Source of the DNA: Paraphysoderma sedebokerense
Lineage: Eukaryota > Blastocladiomycota > Physodermatomycetes > Physodermatales > Physodermataceae
Assembly (NCBI GenBank): GCA_025602915.1
Contig: JAHLJZ010000008.1
Span: forward strand, 310,001-374,000
Direction of reading: 5' to 3'
Length of the DNA: 64,000 bases
The notes beneath the pieces are model-generated. The model searched no databases, was not told the DNA's origin, and was given only the letters and a program-made list of their open reading frames with translations. The translations under genes and the position numbers were made by a program. Positions 1 to 10,601 of the stretch are shown one piece after another; within the stretch, counting starts at the first letter, position 1, and each line of letters starts with the position of its first letter.

Positions 1-3000
1 GAAATGGCCCAATTTTAGCCATTTCACAAGGGGAACAAGAGACTTCAGATCAACCAAATAATGATCCAAATGGCGAATCAATCAGAGTTGATGATAGAGG
101 AATGAGCACAGTGGAAGACAAGAAGACTGATCTCTCAAACACGGATTGCATGGAAATCGACTCTGAACAAGTTTCAATGCATAGCGAGGTGTCTCTTTCT
201 GTACCTCAGACAATTCCGGATCCTACCACCGGCGATAGTATTGAGAGCGAAAATGGTCATGACAACGATAGTAGTATATCCAGCCGACCATGGTCGGAAA
301 TGGAAAGTCAGTCTAGTCGATCATTGATTCGTTCACGTTCAGTCGACTTATCCGACAACTCATCATCCGCCCCAGAAACTGCTTCCGGTTTAAATAACCT
401 GTCGCCGTCCCTATCTGCTCTATCCTTGGAAACCTCCAATTCAGTGTTCTCCCCCAAAAATTCTCGAACCATTAAACATCTGAAAGATCACAAACGCAGT
501 GTATCGACCCCGGCCTCCGTCGAACATTCATCAAACAAAGAGACGCAGGAGTATTCAAAAACTCCTAAAATGGTGTTCGCAAAACCATTACCGAAGCCTG
601 TCTTCACTATTTTAGAGGAAGACGACCATGGACCAGACAATCCGGGATCCTTGCCCCAGGACATCAGTCCGCCACGGGGTAAGGACGCATCATTCAAACG
701 TCCAGAAGGTCATTATGTGCGATACGTTGGTATGTTGCCTCGATAAGCGTCTTTGCGTATTTTGTATACTGTCTGATTTCCATTTAACATTGCCATAGAG
801 CCAAAAGACGAGGAGTTGAGCCATTGTGTTGAGTATGACATGGATGAAAGAGGTAAACTTTTCAATCGTATCTGCTTGGCGTTAAATTCGTCTAATATTT
901 GGTAATTGCAGATAAGGCGTGGTTGGACATGACAAACGCTAAACGAATCCAAGAAGGCATACCCGAAATTTCAGTTGATTTTTTCGAAGCCGTCATGGAC
1001 AGGTTGGAAAAGGAGTGGTTTGATCTTGTTCGTGTCTTCGACATTCTGCTAGAGCACCTGTTTTCGAAATTGACGGATTATGCCTTTTTTAGACTAAGGA
1101 TTTTCAACGATCCGCTGCAGAGAAACAGCAGGCTGCGTTACCTGAAGAATCTGTTTGTTCAATTTGCGACGATGGCGAGTGTGAAAATAGTAATGCCATC
1201 GTTTTTTGCGACGGGTGCAACTTGGCTGTTCATCAAGGTAAACTCAATTCACCCTAGTCCGTCGACTTCAGACATGGCCCTTAACTCTTTTATCTTAAAG
1301 ATTGCTACGGTGTTCCATACATTCCCGAAGGTCAATGGCTTTGTCGGAAATGCATGGTGTCCCCTGAGACTCCTGTGGTAAGTTTTTGATTCGAGTGCAA
1401 CTTTACGATAAGATTACACCATACTAAGTTAGAGTATGTTGCAGAATTGCATCTTTTGCCCCAACGAAGGAGGCGCATTCAAACAAACAACTACAAATCA
1501 GTGGGCCCATCTCTTGTGTGCGATGTGGATTCCTGAAACTTCTATCGCCAACCCGGTGTATATGGAACCCATCGATTCAATCGAAAAGATTCCGAAGAGT
1601 CGTTGGAAACTGGTTTGTCTCTTTTGCAGAATTCTCGAACTGAGGCCACTCGGTTTAATCGGACTATTCTTTTCCCTGTCTAATATTTTTTCCCACCAGG
1701 TCTGCTACATCTGCAAAAAGAAAGTCGGTGCTTGCATTCAATGCCACAAGCCGAATTGTTGTACCGCTTTTCATCCAACTTGTGCTCGTAAAGCTGGACT
1801 GTACCTCATGATGCAAACTCATCATAACAAAGATGAAATTACGATGAAAGCGTATTGTGACAAGCATACACCGGCCGGACACAGAGATCAGGTGAAAGAT
1901 ATCGAACAAGTTCAGGCAGAATTGGCCACCCGACGTCCGCAAGGACTGGGCAAGGGCAACTTTGGCAAAGCAATGGGGAAAGGCGGTTTGGATTTCCAAT
2001 ATGATGATTCCGAGACGGAATACAAGTCAAAGTCAAAGTCACAATCAAAGAAGTCAAGAGGACCGGGGAGGCCTAGGAAGAATTATTCTTCATCGGACAG
2101 TAAAGCAGAAAAGTCCGCTAGGGCTCATTCTTCATCTTATTCGGCCTCGATACCGGTTGCACCTCTGTATATATTGAATAAAGTGATGACAGTAGGCAAG
2201 CAGGGAATTAGGAAGAAGAGGGAATTTGTAGCATTGGTTTGTAAATATTGGTCACTGAAGAGGGAGGCTAGACGAGGCGCTCCGTTATTGAAGAGGCTGC
2301 ATTTGGAGGTCAGTGTTCTTCTCTTATCTTCTTCCCTCCTGTCTGGCTAACACTAGTTATATCATCTAACAGCCGTGGACCGCAACAAGTTCCATCAACA
2401 TGCAATCCGAAGCTGAACGAACCCAGAATTACGAAGCATTGATTCAAATTCGACAAGACCTGGAGAAGGTTCGATTGTTGGCTGAATTGGTACGAAAACG
2501 CGAACAGCAGAAGTTGAAGCGATATCACATACTGAAAGATTATTGGGAAGTGATATTATTCCCTTACAAGAGTTTTATGATGGATGTGTTGAAGACTCTT
2601 AAAAGGCAAGCTCGCTGTTGACGTCCTTTCTTTAGTTTACTGCATACTTACACTTTAACGTTGCAGTTCTGATCGAAGTAAAATTTTCCATGAACCCGTT
2701 CCGCTTGATCTTGTTCCTGATTATCTCAGCTTCATTGAAACGCCAATGGACTTTTCGACAGTGACAACAAAATTGGAGCAGCATGAGTATAACTCACTGG
2801 AGGACTTCGAGGTACGAATGACTGTTCCCTGCCTTTTTATATTCGCTGTCTTCTGACTAATTGCGACAACTCATATAAGGCCGATCTCAATTTAATTTGG
2901 GATAACTGTATGAAATATAACCTTCCGGATACTCTATACTACCGTGCTGCACTTAGATTGAAAGGCCAATCAGAGAATTTGATGTCCGAGGTGAGAGAAA

Positions 3001-5064
3001 AAATCACTTCGCTACCGCTTAATACAGAGAAGAACGTACTTGATATTCCTCCCGAGCATGAAATATGGAGTATCCAGCCGGCGTCGGAAGCGGAGGGAAA
3101 TCTGACACCCGAGAATAGAGAAAGAACATTGCCTAGTCTTCATTTAACTGTGTCAGACGAGAAGCCAAAACCTGGAAGGAAGAAGAAGAGTAGTGGCGGC
3201 TTTAAGCCGATACGGAAGAGTGACAGAAAACGAACAGAAGGGAATGAACAAAGTCCTGTCATAAACGGATCGACTCCGATAGACGAAAGCCAACCAGTAG
3301 AACCTCCAGCGGCCGAGGCTAAATCGAAGTTATTATCATTTGAAGAAGCAGCTTCATCATTACATCTAAAGGAGAATGGAGCTCGATCGAGGAGTCACCG
3401 TAGGGGTACCTCCACGCCATTGGATGTTGCTTCACCGGCCCTTCAAAAATCTCCCAAGAAGGTTCGTTATTGTTTATAGCCTACTTTGTACGATGCGCAA
3501 TGCATAACAGTACGTTTTATCAGGCAAAACAGCAACCAAGCCGCAATGAAGACGAAAAAGCACCAACAGAAGCTTCTCAGAAACGAAACTCGCGCAAAAC
3601 TACTGTATCCGTCAAACCTACATCCAAACCGACCGTTTCTCCGTCGCCCTCAAGGGTCAAGCGTCGTCTCCAAAGTGAGGAACCTGAACCGCAACCTAAG
3701 CGACCAAAGCTTAAGAATTCTAAACAGAAGTCGGAGCCATCCAGCCCAGTCGTTCCTTCTCCGCTTACAACTTCCAAACAAAAATCACCTAAGCCCAAAG
3801 TTGTTGAATTGCAATCTCGAAAGTCGAGAAAACGCGGCACGCCTTCTGGGTTGGGTCCCGATTACGTTGATCCTAACGCTGTGGACTCCGAAGCAGAATC
3901 TGCAGTTAAAATTGCATCGCCAGGGAAAAAAGTCAAAGGCCAGGGGAAACTCAAGGAAACAGCGAAAAAAGAGACAGAAGAGAAAGAGGAGACGAAGGGC
4001 AAAGAAGGGGCTAAGACGGTAGAGTACGATATGAAAGAAGTCGCATTCTTAAATGAGCTGAAACCGGATTATCAGTTTGGTCAGCTATGTTGGGCAAAGA
4101 TTCCAGGATTTCCCTGGTTTCCAGCTAAGGTAAGGAGGCGTAGCTAGTTAGCTGTTTCCTCATCTCATATGCTTTCATTTCCTGCAATTTATCTTTCCAA
4201 GAGGGTTTGCCTCTTATTGATTGGCTCGTTTCGTTTCATAGATCATGAATCCCACGGCCGATGATGTACCCTTTAATGTGCTGATGTTGCATAAACGGGA
4301 AGAGCCGAGCCGTCGCCGACCACCAAATGCTAAAGCTGATAATTTAATTCAGTTTTATGATAACAAAGAAACTTGGTAACTATTGCGTTTAGCTTTCCTT
4401 CTTATTTTCTTTCCTTTGGTTTTGCATCGTAATCATCCGTTGGAAGTCTGATGGAATTGTTATTCAATTTTTACTGACTCTTTCGTTTATAGGTCTTGGA
4501 TGACCAAGGACGAAATAGTGCTCTTTGGCAACGACGAAGTCGATGTTGTTAAATTGAAATATAAAGATAAGCCACAAATGAAAAAAGAAATGCTGTCAGC
4601 TTATCGAAAAGCTTGCGAAGAATATAATATTGATGCGGATAGGTTGTTAGACAAAGCTGGCGTGGGACAAAAAAAGGTAACAAACAGTTCGCCATTCCTA
4701 GTAAGGAGCTTTCCCGTCTAAAATTGCTTGCGAATTTTCTGAATTTCCAATTTAGCCGAAACAAAAAGGAAAACCAAGAAAACTCAAAAACTCTTTATCT
4801 GCTACCTCGCTGGCTCGTTCATCTGTTGAATCCACCCCCAACTTGACCACATCCTCCCCTCTTTCTGCACCACCGTCAGACTTTGAATCCGATACTTCGT
4901 TTCCTCCTGCCCCGACGAACAGTGGTGGCATTTCAGCACCAAAAACCGATATACCCAAAATTAACGCTGCAGAAAAGGAAACATTGAATACGATTAATTA
5001 TGACGACGATCTTGAGATCAGCAGTTTGTCAACATTTGATGAAGATTACATGGACATCGACTAA
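1..5064 (+). CDS. BRPF1: BRPF1-like PHD-bromodomain-PWWP protein (5' partial)
   Basis: Scaffold and reader subunit of MOZ/MORF or NuA3-type histone H3 acetyltransferase complexes, nuclear. Fourteen exons fit: 3-729, 799-852, 912-1027, 1093-1237, 1301-1377, 1445-1612, 1700-2308, 2373-2605, 2667-2811, 2880-3461, 3524-4129, 4242-4375, 4493-4676, 4756-5064, giving 1362 codons in the window. The frame is open from base 3, so the ATG at 102 is not the start and the gene begins upstream. Order: Ser-rich region; enhancer-of-polycomb-like stretch (EYDMDERDKAWL); PHD finger ([20 protein letters not shown]); zinc knuckle and extended PHD ([24 protein letters not shown]); bromodomain near residues 710-790 ([20 protein letters not shown]); basic linker; PWWP near 1135-1250 ([14 protein letters not shown]); acidic tail. 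The whole metazoan BRPF order is present, whereas yeast Nto1 keeps only the PHD part (known). The intron at 2606 begins GC. Very sure of the family. Confidence 0.95.
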
Positions 5065-5720
5065 ACGGATATAATACTAGAAACACCACTGGTGTCTATC
5101 AAGTATACAGAAACTTATGAAGATCGATTTGTTATTAATTGTTCCGACACATACCTAAGAGTTTTACAGCCGTCAATCAATTTTTTTGGAAGAGTCATTT
5201 GAGATCCCTTTTCATTAAATTTTCAAATTTGGTATTCATCATAGTGAAGGAATATGTATTCACATGTATTTAAGAAAGAAATATTTACGTGAAATTATGT
5301 TTGCTGTGTATATAGTTGTAATAAATATATGGTGATGGGTTGCTTGGAATTGGATTTCATCTACGAGTTCGGACAACACAAAGAAGCGAAATATTCGATC
5401 GTGAGAGGAAAATTTGGCTAACATGAATGAACTTGTGACAGTTATGTCCGAAGAGAATAGCACAACCATGTTTATGATTCAGGTCTGCAACATCAGCAGG
5501 GACTTTTTCTTCGCCAGCAAATTAGTGTATTTAAAGTTTTTAAAATACAAAAAAGCCCGTTCAAGTTCTATCATTACCATACAAATTCATCTGGTTTTTC
5601 CTACTTACGACAATTCCAAAGCTATCATCGTATACCCACCCTCTAATAACTTTTGGCAACCTCCAATTTAACCTAACCATGTCAAACACTTTATCTATTT
5701 TTTAATGATTCATTACAAGT
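5065..5720. other. Convergent 3' intergenic region
   Basis: AT-rich gap between the 3' ends of the BRPF1-like gene and eIF3m. An open frame at 5424-5671 has no recognisable product, no splice partner and low-complexity composition. I take the region as two 3' UTRs plus spacer. Confidence 0.6.
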
Positions 5721-7343
5721 TTAATGACCAACTGCTTGTCCTAAGTTACCAGCTTTGGCATTCTTGATAACTTGTGCTATTTCTTGGAGATTTGATTTCC
5801 AAGAATGAAGTCGGGCAGATAGATGTGACCATTCTGTTTTAGTGAACGTGCGATGAGTGGTACGACTACATAGTATGTTAAGCAAAGGTCAGGAAAACAG
5901 ACGGTTAGTATCAATGGCAGTTTCAAACTCTTTAACACCGATTCCGACACTTACGTGACCACAAATTTCTTCTCGATTTGGTTCAACTTGCCGCTTAAAA
6001 GCCCATATTTAATTCCATCTATAATCCAGATTTCTATTTCGCTTTCAGGGCATTCAAGTGACTTGGAAATGGTTTCGTAAGTCATGGGAGATTCGGAATT
6101 GACATACTCGGTCGCAATTGAAGCCAGAGTAAGTAGAGTAATTTTTCGGAGAAGGATCGCAAGGTTCAAGCCTATTGAAATGGGTTAATTTCGAGAAATA
6201 AATGAAAAGCGAATGGTGACTAGAAGTCATTCAACGGACCCGATTTTTCCAACGCTGAATTATCTTTAATGAATTTCTTGTATGCAGTGAGATTATCCAA
6301 CACAAAAATTTTCAACAGTTGAACCATCTTCTCATTGTTAAACGCTTGGACGGCTTTCAGTTGAAACAGTTCATCAAAATCAAATAAACCGTCTTCGTTT
6401 AATCCCAACACGATCGCTTCATTAACAGCGTCCTTTGCTTTGGCGTCAACATTGGACTCTTTTTCAAATGTAGCAAGGTGCAGCAAATAGACATTGTACG
6501 CTTCTCGAGTAAATCCCTGCGATTTCAACGATGCTGACATCAAACTGTAGAGCTCTCGAGCTTGCGAAGGTGTTGATTGCCACTGGGTAATGTAGGAGGA
6601 AATGGACGGAATTTGAGGAGTGATAACAGAAAGATTATTGTGCTTTGTGGCTACTTGAACAAGGGTTTTGAAAACTTCATAACGTAATGGCGAGGACACG
6701 GAAAGTGTGTTGTAAATGGTGGACAGTCTAAGATAAAATAGTGGGACGAATTAGCGAGGAGAGTAGCGGAAAGAATAAAAGAAATAACAATCGTACAATC
6801 TTAGTTTCAAATTTCCGCGTTCAGAAGTACTTTCACTGATCCCTTTCACCACACTTTTAAACAACTCTACTTCAATTTCTTCTTTCTTCATCGACTCAGA
6901 CAACATTTTAAAACAAGTCAATAACAAGGTAAAGTAACTCTCGATATCTTTGTCCGCTCCGAATGAGGCAAGCATAAAATTTGATTCTTTGGCATATTTA
7001 GTAATTAAGGTACGAAGAGATTCTGGCGTAGGATTGTCGATTATATTTTGAGCTTCAGCTATGGTGGGGGTATTATCGTCGGTTTCATTTCGAAGACGGG
7101 ACAAAAACTGAGAGTATTCCGAAATCTGCAATTATTAACAGTTTTTTTGGAATCAGAGTATGAGATCGTTCATAAAGAGACAGTCAATGATACATGGATG
7201 GAGGAAAACAGGCAGCGACAAATCTTGTTAGTGGAGGAACGGGAAAAATTCAAGAAGAAAGTATACAAAATAATTTTAGTCAAACATACCAAAGTCTCGA
7301 TTGAAGTGTTTTTGTACACAAATGTGTTTTGTATGACCGTCAT
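5721..7343 (-). CDS. EIF3M: Translation initiation factor eIF3 subunit M
   Basis: Subunit of the eIF3 complex, which recruits mRNA to the 40S ribosome; cytoplasmic. Five exons on the minus strand: 7343-7290, 7125-6797, 6727-6240, 6171-5955, 5865-5721, giving 410 aa, normal for the family. The C-terminal half is the PCI domain, with the family-typical run FVVTRTTHRTFTKTEW spanning the last splice junction. Upstream, LKLRLLSTIYNTL spans another junction and SPLRYEVFKTLVQVA follows. The first exon is short (18 codons, MTVIQNTFVYKNTSIETL); this start is chosen because it splices cleanly into the PCI-containing exons. Its promoter carries a GTCACGTG element 78 bases upstream of the ATG. Only the exact first exon is uncertain. 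Confidence 0.9.
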
Positions 7344-7861
7344 CGTTGTGGATATCAACTTCACCTAATGTTGTGAGGAAGTAAACATACGAATTGGGCC
7401 AGGTAACTATTATGACAACCGTCACGTGATTGATAGACGTGGGATTTGCCATTGCAACTGTATACGGGTACAAAATGCACACACAGCAAGGTTATACAAT
7501 CTCGCATATTCAGCCTATAGCCATATATTATATTGTTAGTGGGAAACAGTAGCGTCGTAAACGGAATGGATACCGTGGAATTATTTGTCACTCCAATTCA
7601 TATCGCGATTGTAACGACGGATTCAGCTAATGCAGCAAAAAGCTCACTTTCTGTCAGCACGACATCCAAATGAGAAAAACGAGGCAGTCTCATAAAAATT
7701 ACAGTGAAGTTAGGTTATTTGCCGAGTATTTGCTTCATAACAGTCATCCGGAGACATGCATTGATAATAATTCAGAGGCAGACAAATATGGCAGTTTAGG
7801 TGAATGCACCGTTGGTATATTTTCTACAATAACTAACATTGATGTCAAATTTATACACTTA
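7344..7861. other. Intergenic, eIF3m promoter and ARL6 3' side
   Basis: Gap between two minus-strand genes. Apart from the GTCACGTG element at 7421 I see no coding signal; overlapping short frames here lack recognisable content. Confidence 0.55.
7421..7428 (+). promoter_or_regulatory. GTCACGTG element upstream of eIF3m
   Basis: Perfect GTCACGTG octamer (E-box core CACGTG) whose near edge lies 78 bases upstream of the eIF3m ATG at 7343. The same octamer sits at about the same distance upstream of SEC17, TRM4 and the HIT zinc-finger gene. CACGTG is the site of basic helix-loop-helix factors such as Cbf1/USF (known); use here is inferred from position. Confidence 0.5.
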
Positions 7862-8710
7862 TCATCGAGATAGTTGATCTATTTATATTTCGGAATAATA
7901 AGATAAATCAGTTTGCCAACTCATTCGCATTCATTCTGTGATCTCGCAGACGTACCTGAAAGCCAATCCAATCCGTTTGGCAATCCTTCGCCATACAATG
8001 CACAACAAGGGCAAAAATGCCAATTATTTTCCCTCAAGCTATCTAGTCCCATATCTTTGGAAACTTGAACTAAAGACATTACATTCGGCAGATCTGATTT
8101 ATTCGCAAGAACTAGGATTGGAATCGACCTACTTTTGACAGCTAACGTGTGATTAGAATCTACAATTAGTGCAAGTATGGGGGATTACGGAACGAAGATT
8201 TGACTTCTGTCATTCTGTACCGTCATGTGTAATCACACCCGCAAATTCATCGCTAGCTGCTTTAAATCTTTCTGCATCGCTGAGATCTATCACGAATATG
8301 ATTGCGTCTGCTTCATCAAAATAAAGTTCCCACATGTCTCTGTACCGATCTTGACCTACGATTGGTTTGTTTAAATATGCTGCTGAAATGCAATCAAATT
8401 TTGTGTTTTCTTATCAGACATACCACTCATGTCGAAAACTGTGAACGAAAGGTTATGCGATGCGTGGTTGAATCGTTCTACTTTGAATCCGACGGTCGGC
8501 GGAACTGCAGAAGCATCGGGGGTCTGTGACGGATATAGTTTCAGAAGTTTTTAACAATACGTGATTACAATATGTTGCTTTCGGTACCTTCTGCAGCTTG
8601 AACCAGTTCGCGATAGTTGATTTACCCGAATTATCCAACCCTATTAGAAGCACGTTGACTTGCTTTCTGAGTATACCAAGGGAGGAGAGAAATTTCGATA
8701 TGAATTTCAT
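7862..8710 (-). CDS. ARL6: ARL6 (BBS3) small GTPase
   Basis: Arf-like GTPase that recruits the BBSome coat to ciliary membranes (known in animals and algae). Five exons: 8710-8588, 8523-8424, 8355-8221, 8141-7956, 7878-7862, giving 186 aa, the same length as human ARL6. Visible motifs: P-loop GLDNSGKS; switch-I threonine in VPPTVGF; DxxG as FDMSGQDRYRDMWELYF, the ARL6-specific form of the Arf switch II; NKxD as VLANKSDL; and a C-terminal GEGLPNGLDWLSDQLSR resembling the family's GEGLQEGVDWLQDQ. The tiny last exon is chosen over read-through because it restores that ending. The N-terminus is MKFISKF, without a glycine at position 2. ARL6 is typically lost with the cilium in fungi, so it implies a flagellated stage. 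It lies head to head with the MAPR gene. Confidence 0.93.
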
Positions 8711-8937
8711 GATGGTTGGATATCAAATATCGATGGAAGAATTGAAATTAAGTTGATGTACCCGCGGTGGAGAATTTAATGATTCGCGATCTCAATCTCC
8801 AGCCCGTTCATTGGTAGCACGTTCATTCAGAATATAAATTTAAACCGACAACACCTTCATTATTCACTTTCACTTTCGGTTCGTCGACTTCGAAAGATAT
8901 TCTGAAAACATCTGCACATCTTCAATTACCATCTACA
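8711..8937. promoter_or_regulatory. Divergent promoter region ARL6 / MAPR gene
   Basis: 227 bases separate the start codons of two divergently transcribed genes, so both promoters must lie here or overlap the genes. A TATA-like AT-rich patch (atataaattt) lies near 8833-8842, about 100 bases upstream of the plus-strand gene. Confidence 0.45.
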
Positions 8938-9901
8938 ATGCCGCAACATAACAAAGACTCTGTCACCGGTAAGCCGCTCAGTGTCGGCAAGACGAATGCA
9001 AACACTTCCAAGTCATTCGGCTCATATGCGAAGAATATACTGTCAGTCATTCTTATCGGAGGTGCACTGACTGTTATTGCTAGCTATTTGGTGTGTTTTG
9101 CTGCATTCTTTCAATATAGTTGCCTACATTAGGCGCCATTCGGATAACGGTAAATTTACTGACTGTTATGTATCGTTTGGTTTCGCCCTTATAGGTTACA
9201 GAAACGTTTACTTGGGGATACAAAGTACCAAATGTATACAAGTATTGGAGGAAATTGACGATGGTACATTATACATGGATATAGTTATTCCTATTTCGTA
9301 ATCCGGCTGCATTACTCACTCTCAATTCTTACAAATTAGACTGAAATTGTGTTGACACCAGAGGAACTAGCATTATATAATGGTACAGACCCCACGAAGC
9401 CAATTTATCTGGCTGTGATGTACGTTGATTAGAAATTTATAACCTTCCTATATATTTCTATATCTCGTTGTCTGACCATGGATTTCGATATCATATGCTC
9501 CCTCCATCCTTCTGTCTACGACGCAGTGGTGACGTATTTGATGTTACGGCCGGAAAAGATTATTATGGTCCTGAAGGTGGATACAAATTCTTTGCAGGAA
9601 GAGATGCAGGTCGAGCTTTTGCAACCGGATGTTTCGAAAGTCATCTGACTAACGACCTGCGAGGTTTGACTGACGACCAAATCAAGGTATACAGGCTTAG
9701 TTTGAACTTTAGTTCCTATTCCTTTGATTTCATTAAACTAAATTTTGTTCCTTGCTTTTCTTAAAGTCTATTGAGGATTGGCGATCATTTTACCATGACC
9801 ACGACAAGTATCTTTACGTTGGCAAAGTGGTTCATCCACCCGTTGACCCTAACAGTCCGATCCCAGAGGATTGTAACATCGAGGGTGGAAAGAAGGAGTA
9901 A
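8938..9901 (+). CDS. Membrane-anchored MAPR (cytochrome b5-like heme-binding) protein
   Basis: Member of the membrane-associated progesterone receptor/neudesin family, single-pass proteins with a noncanonical cytochrome-b5-like heme fold that act in sterol and P450 metabolism (Dap1, PGRMC; known). Exons 8938-9090, 9195-9263, 9340-9419, 9527-9686, 9767-9901 give 198 aa. Order: polar N-terminus; hydrophobic helix around residues 33-51 (NILSVILIGGALTVIASYL); TFTWGYKV; MAPR domain from FTPE-like LTPEELALYNGTDPTKPIYL through VFDVTAGKDYYGP, FAGRDAGRAFATGCF and THDLRGL-like LTNDLRGLTDDQIK to VGKVVHPPVDPNSPIPEDC. The tyrosines that ligate heme in PGRMC1 have counterparts in the DYYGPEGGY segment. The N-terminal WGY motif fits the longer fungal neudesin-like members better than Dap1. 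Family certain, substrate unknown. Confidence 0.88.
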
Positions 9902-10601
9902 ATTGCAGTCCTCAGTTTTCAAACTCTTAATGAGCGTCACTCGTGAATGTATAATACGTATAAATGATATTTAATAAATGTGGAGGAATAATTTTGTTGG
10001 ACATTTTTGGGCAATCTGGAAGTACATAATGTGGGCCTTGCTATTACTATGTCTATGAGCCTTTTCAACTTTGCTACTAGGCCGGATTTTCATTTTAATT
10101 GAACGAATATCCGTTCATGTCCATTTTTAGTCTTTTGTCCGGAAGGCTGGAATATTAGCCCGGAATGTGCGCACAATCTCGGCAGTAATTTGGGATAATA
10201 GCAAGGCAATAACAGAGGCCAATGAGATTGGGCATGAGAATCGTTTCGTGGATGGTTTGCAGAGTGGTTGAAATTGTGGATGTATTTTCGGCAACATCAT
10301 ATTGTCCACATCCGCCGTCCCCTTGGTGTTCCCCTCATCATCCACAATGCATCGGTGACGCGCGGAGAGAGCTTCGTCGTTCTGATCGGGCCGCGAGGGA
10401 AGAGGAACGAATAATTACTAATGACGATATATCCATCTTGCATCTGTCGCCGTATCATTCATTCATAAGACAGACAAAAGTGAATTAAAGTGTCGCTCGA
10501 GAGCATCTTGCATTTCCCTCACACCCTGTTCCTCGCTCCGCCCTCCACTCTCTCTCGGAAGATAAATCTCATCCTTGGAATACTGGTCAAGTCCACTCGG
10601 G
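9902..10601. other. Intergenic region with one doubtful small ORF
   Basis: 700 bases between two plus-strand genes. On the minus strand 10345-10127 is an ATG-started frame of 72 codons with one hydrophobic segment (ISLASVIALLLSQI) and no family I recognise; it could be a small membrane protein or chance. The right part, from about 10320, is richer in G+C and in CT tracts and probably holds the promoter of the hydrolase gene. Confidence 0.4.

Noticed and set aside
102-746. ATG at 102 as the start of the chromatin-reader gene
   Set aside because: The same frame is open without a stop back to the window edge, so this Met is probably internal and the gene is cut by the window.
7921-7955. Unspliced read-through C-terminus for ARL6
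   Set aside because: A consensus donor (GTACGT) and a short last exon restore the family ending WLSDQL and the exact family length of 186 residues.
10127-10345. 72-codon minus-strand frame with one hydrophobic segment
   Set aside because: Could be a small membrane protein, but there is no homology, promoter or codon evidence; mentioned only in the intergenic note.
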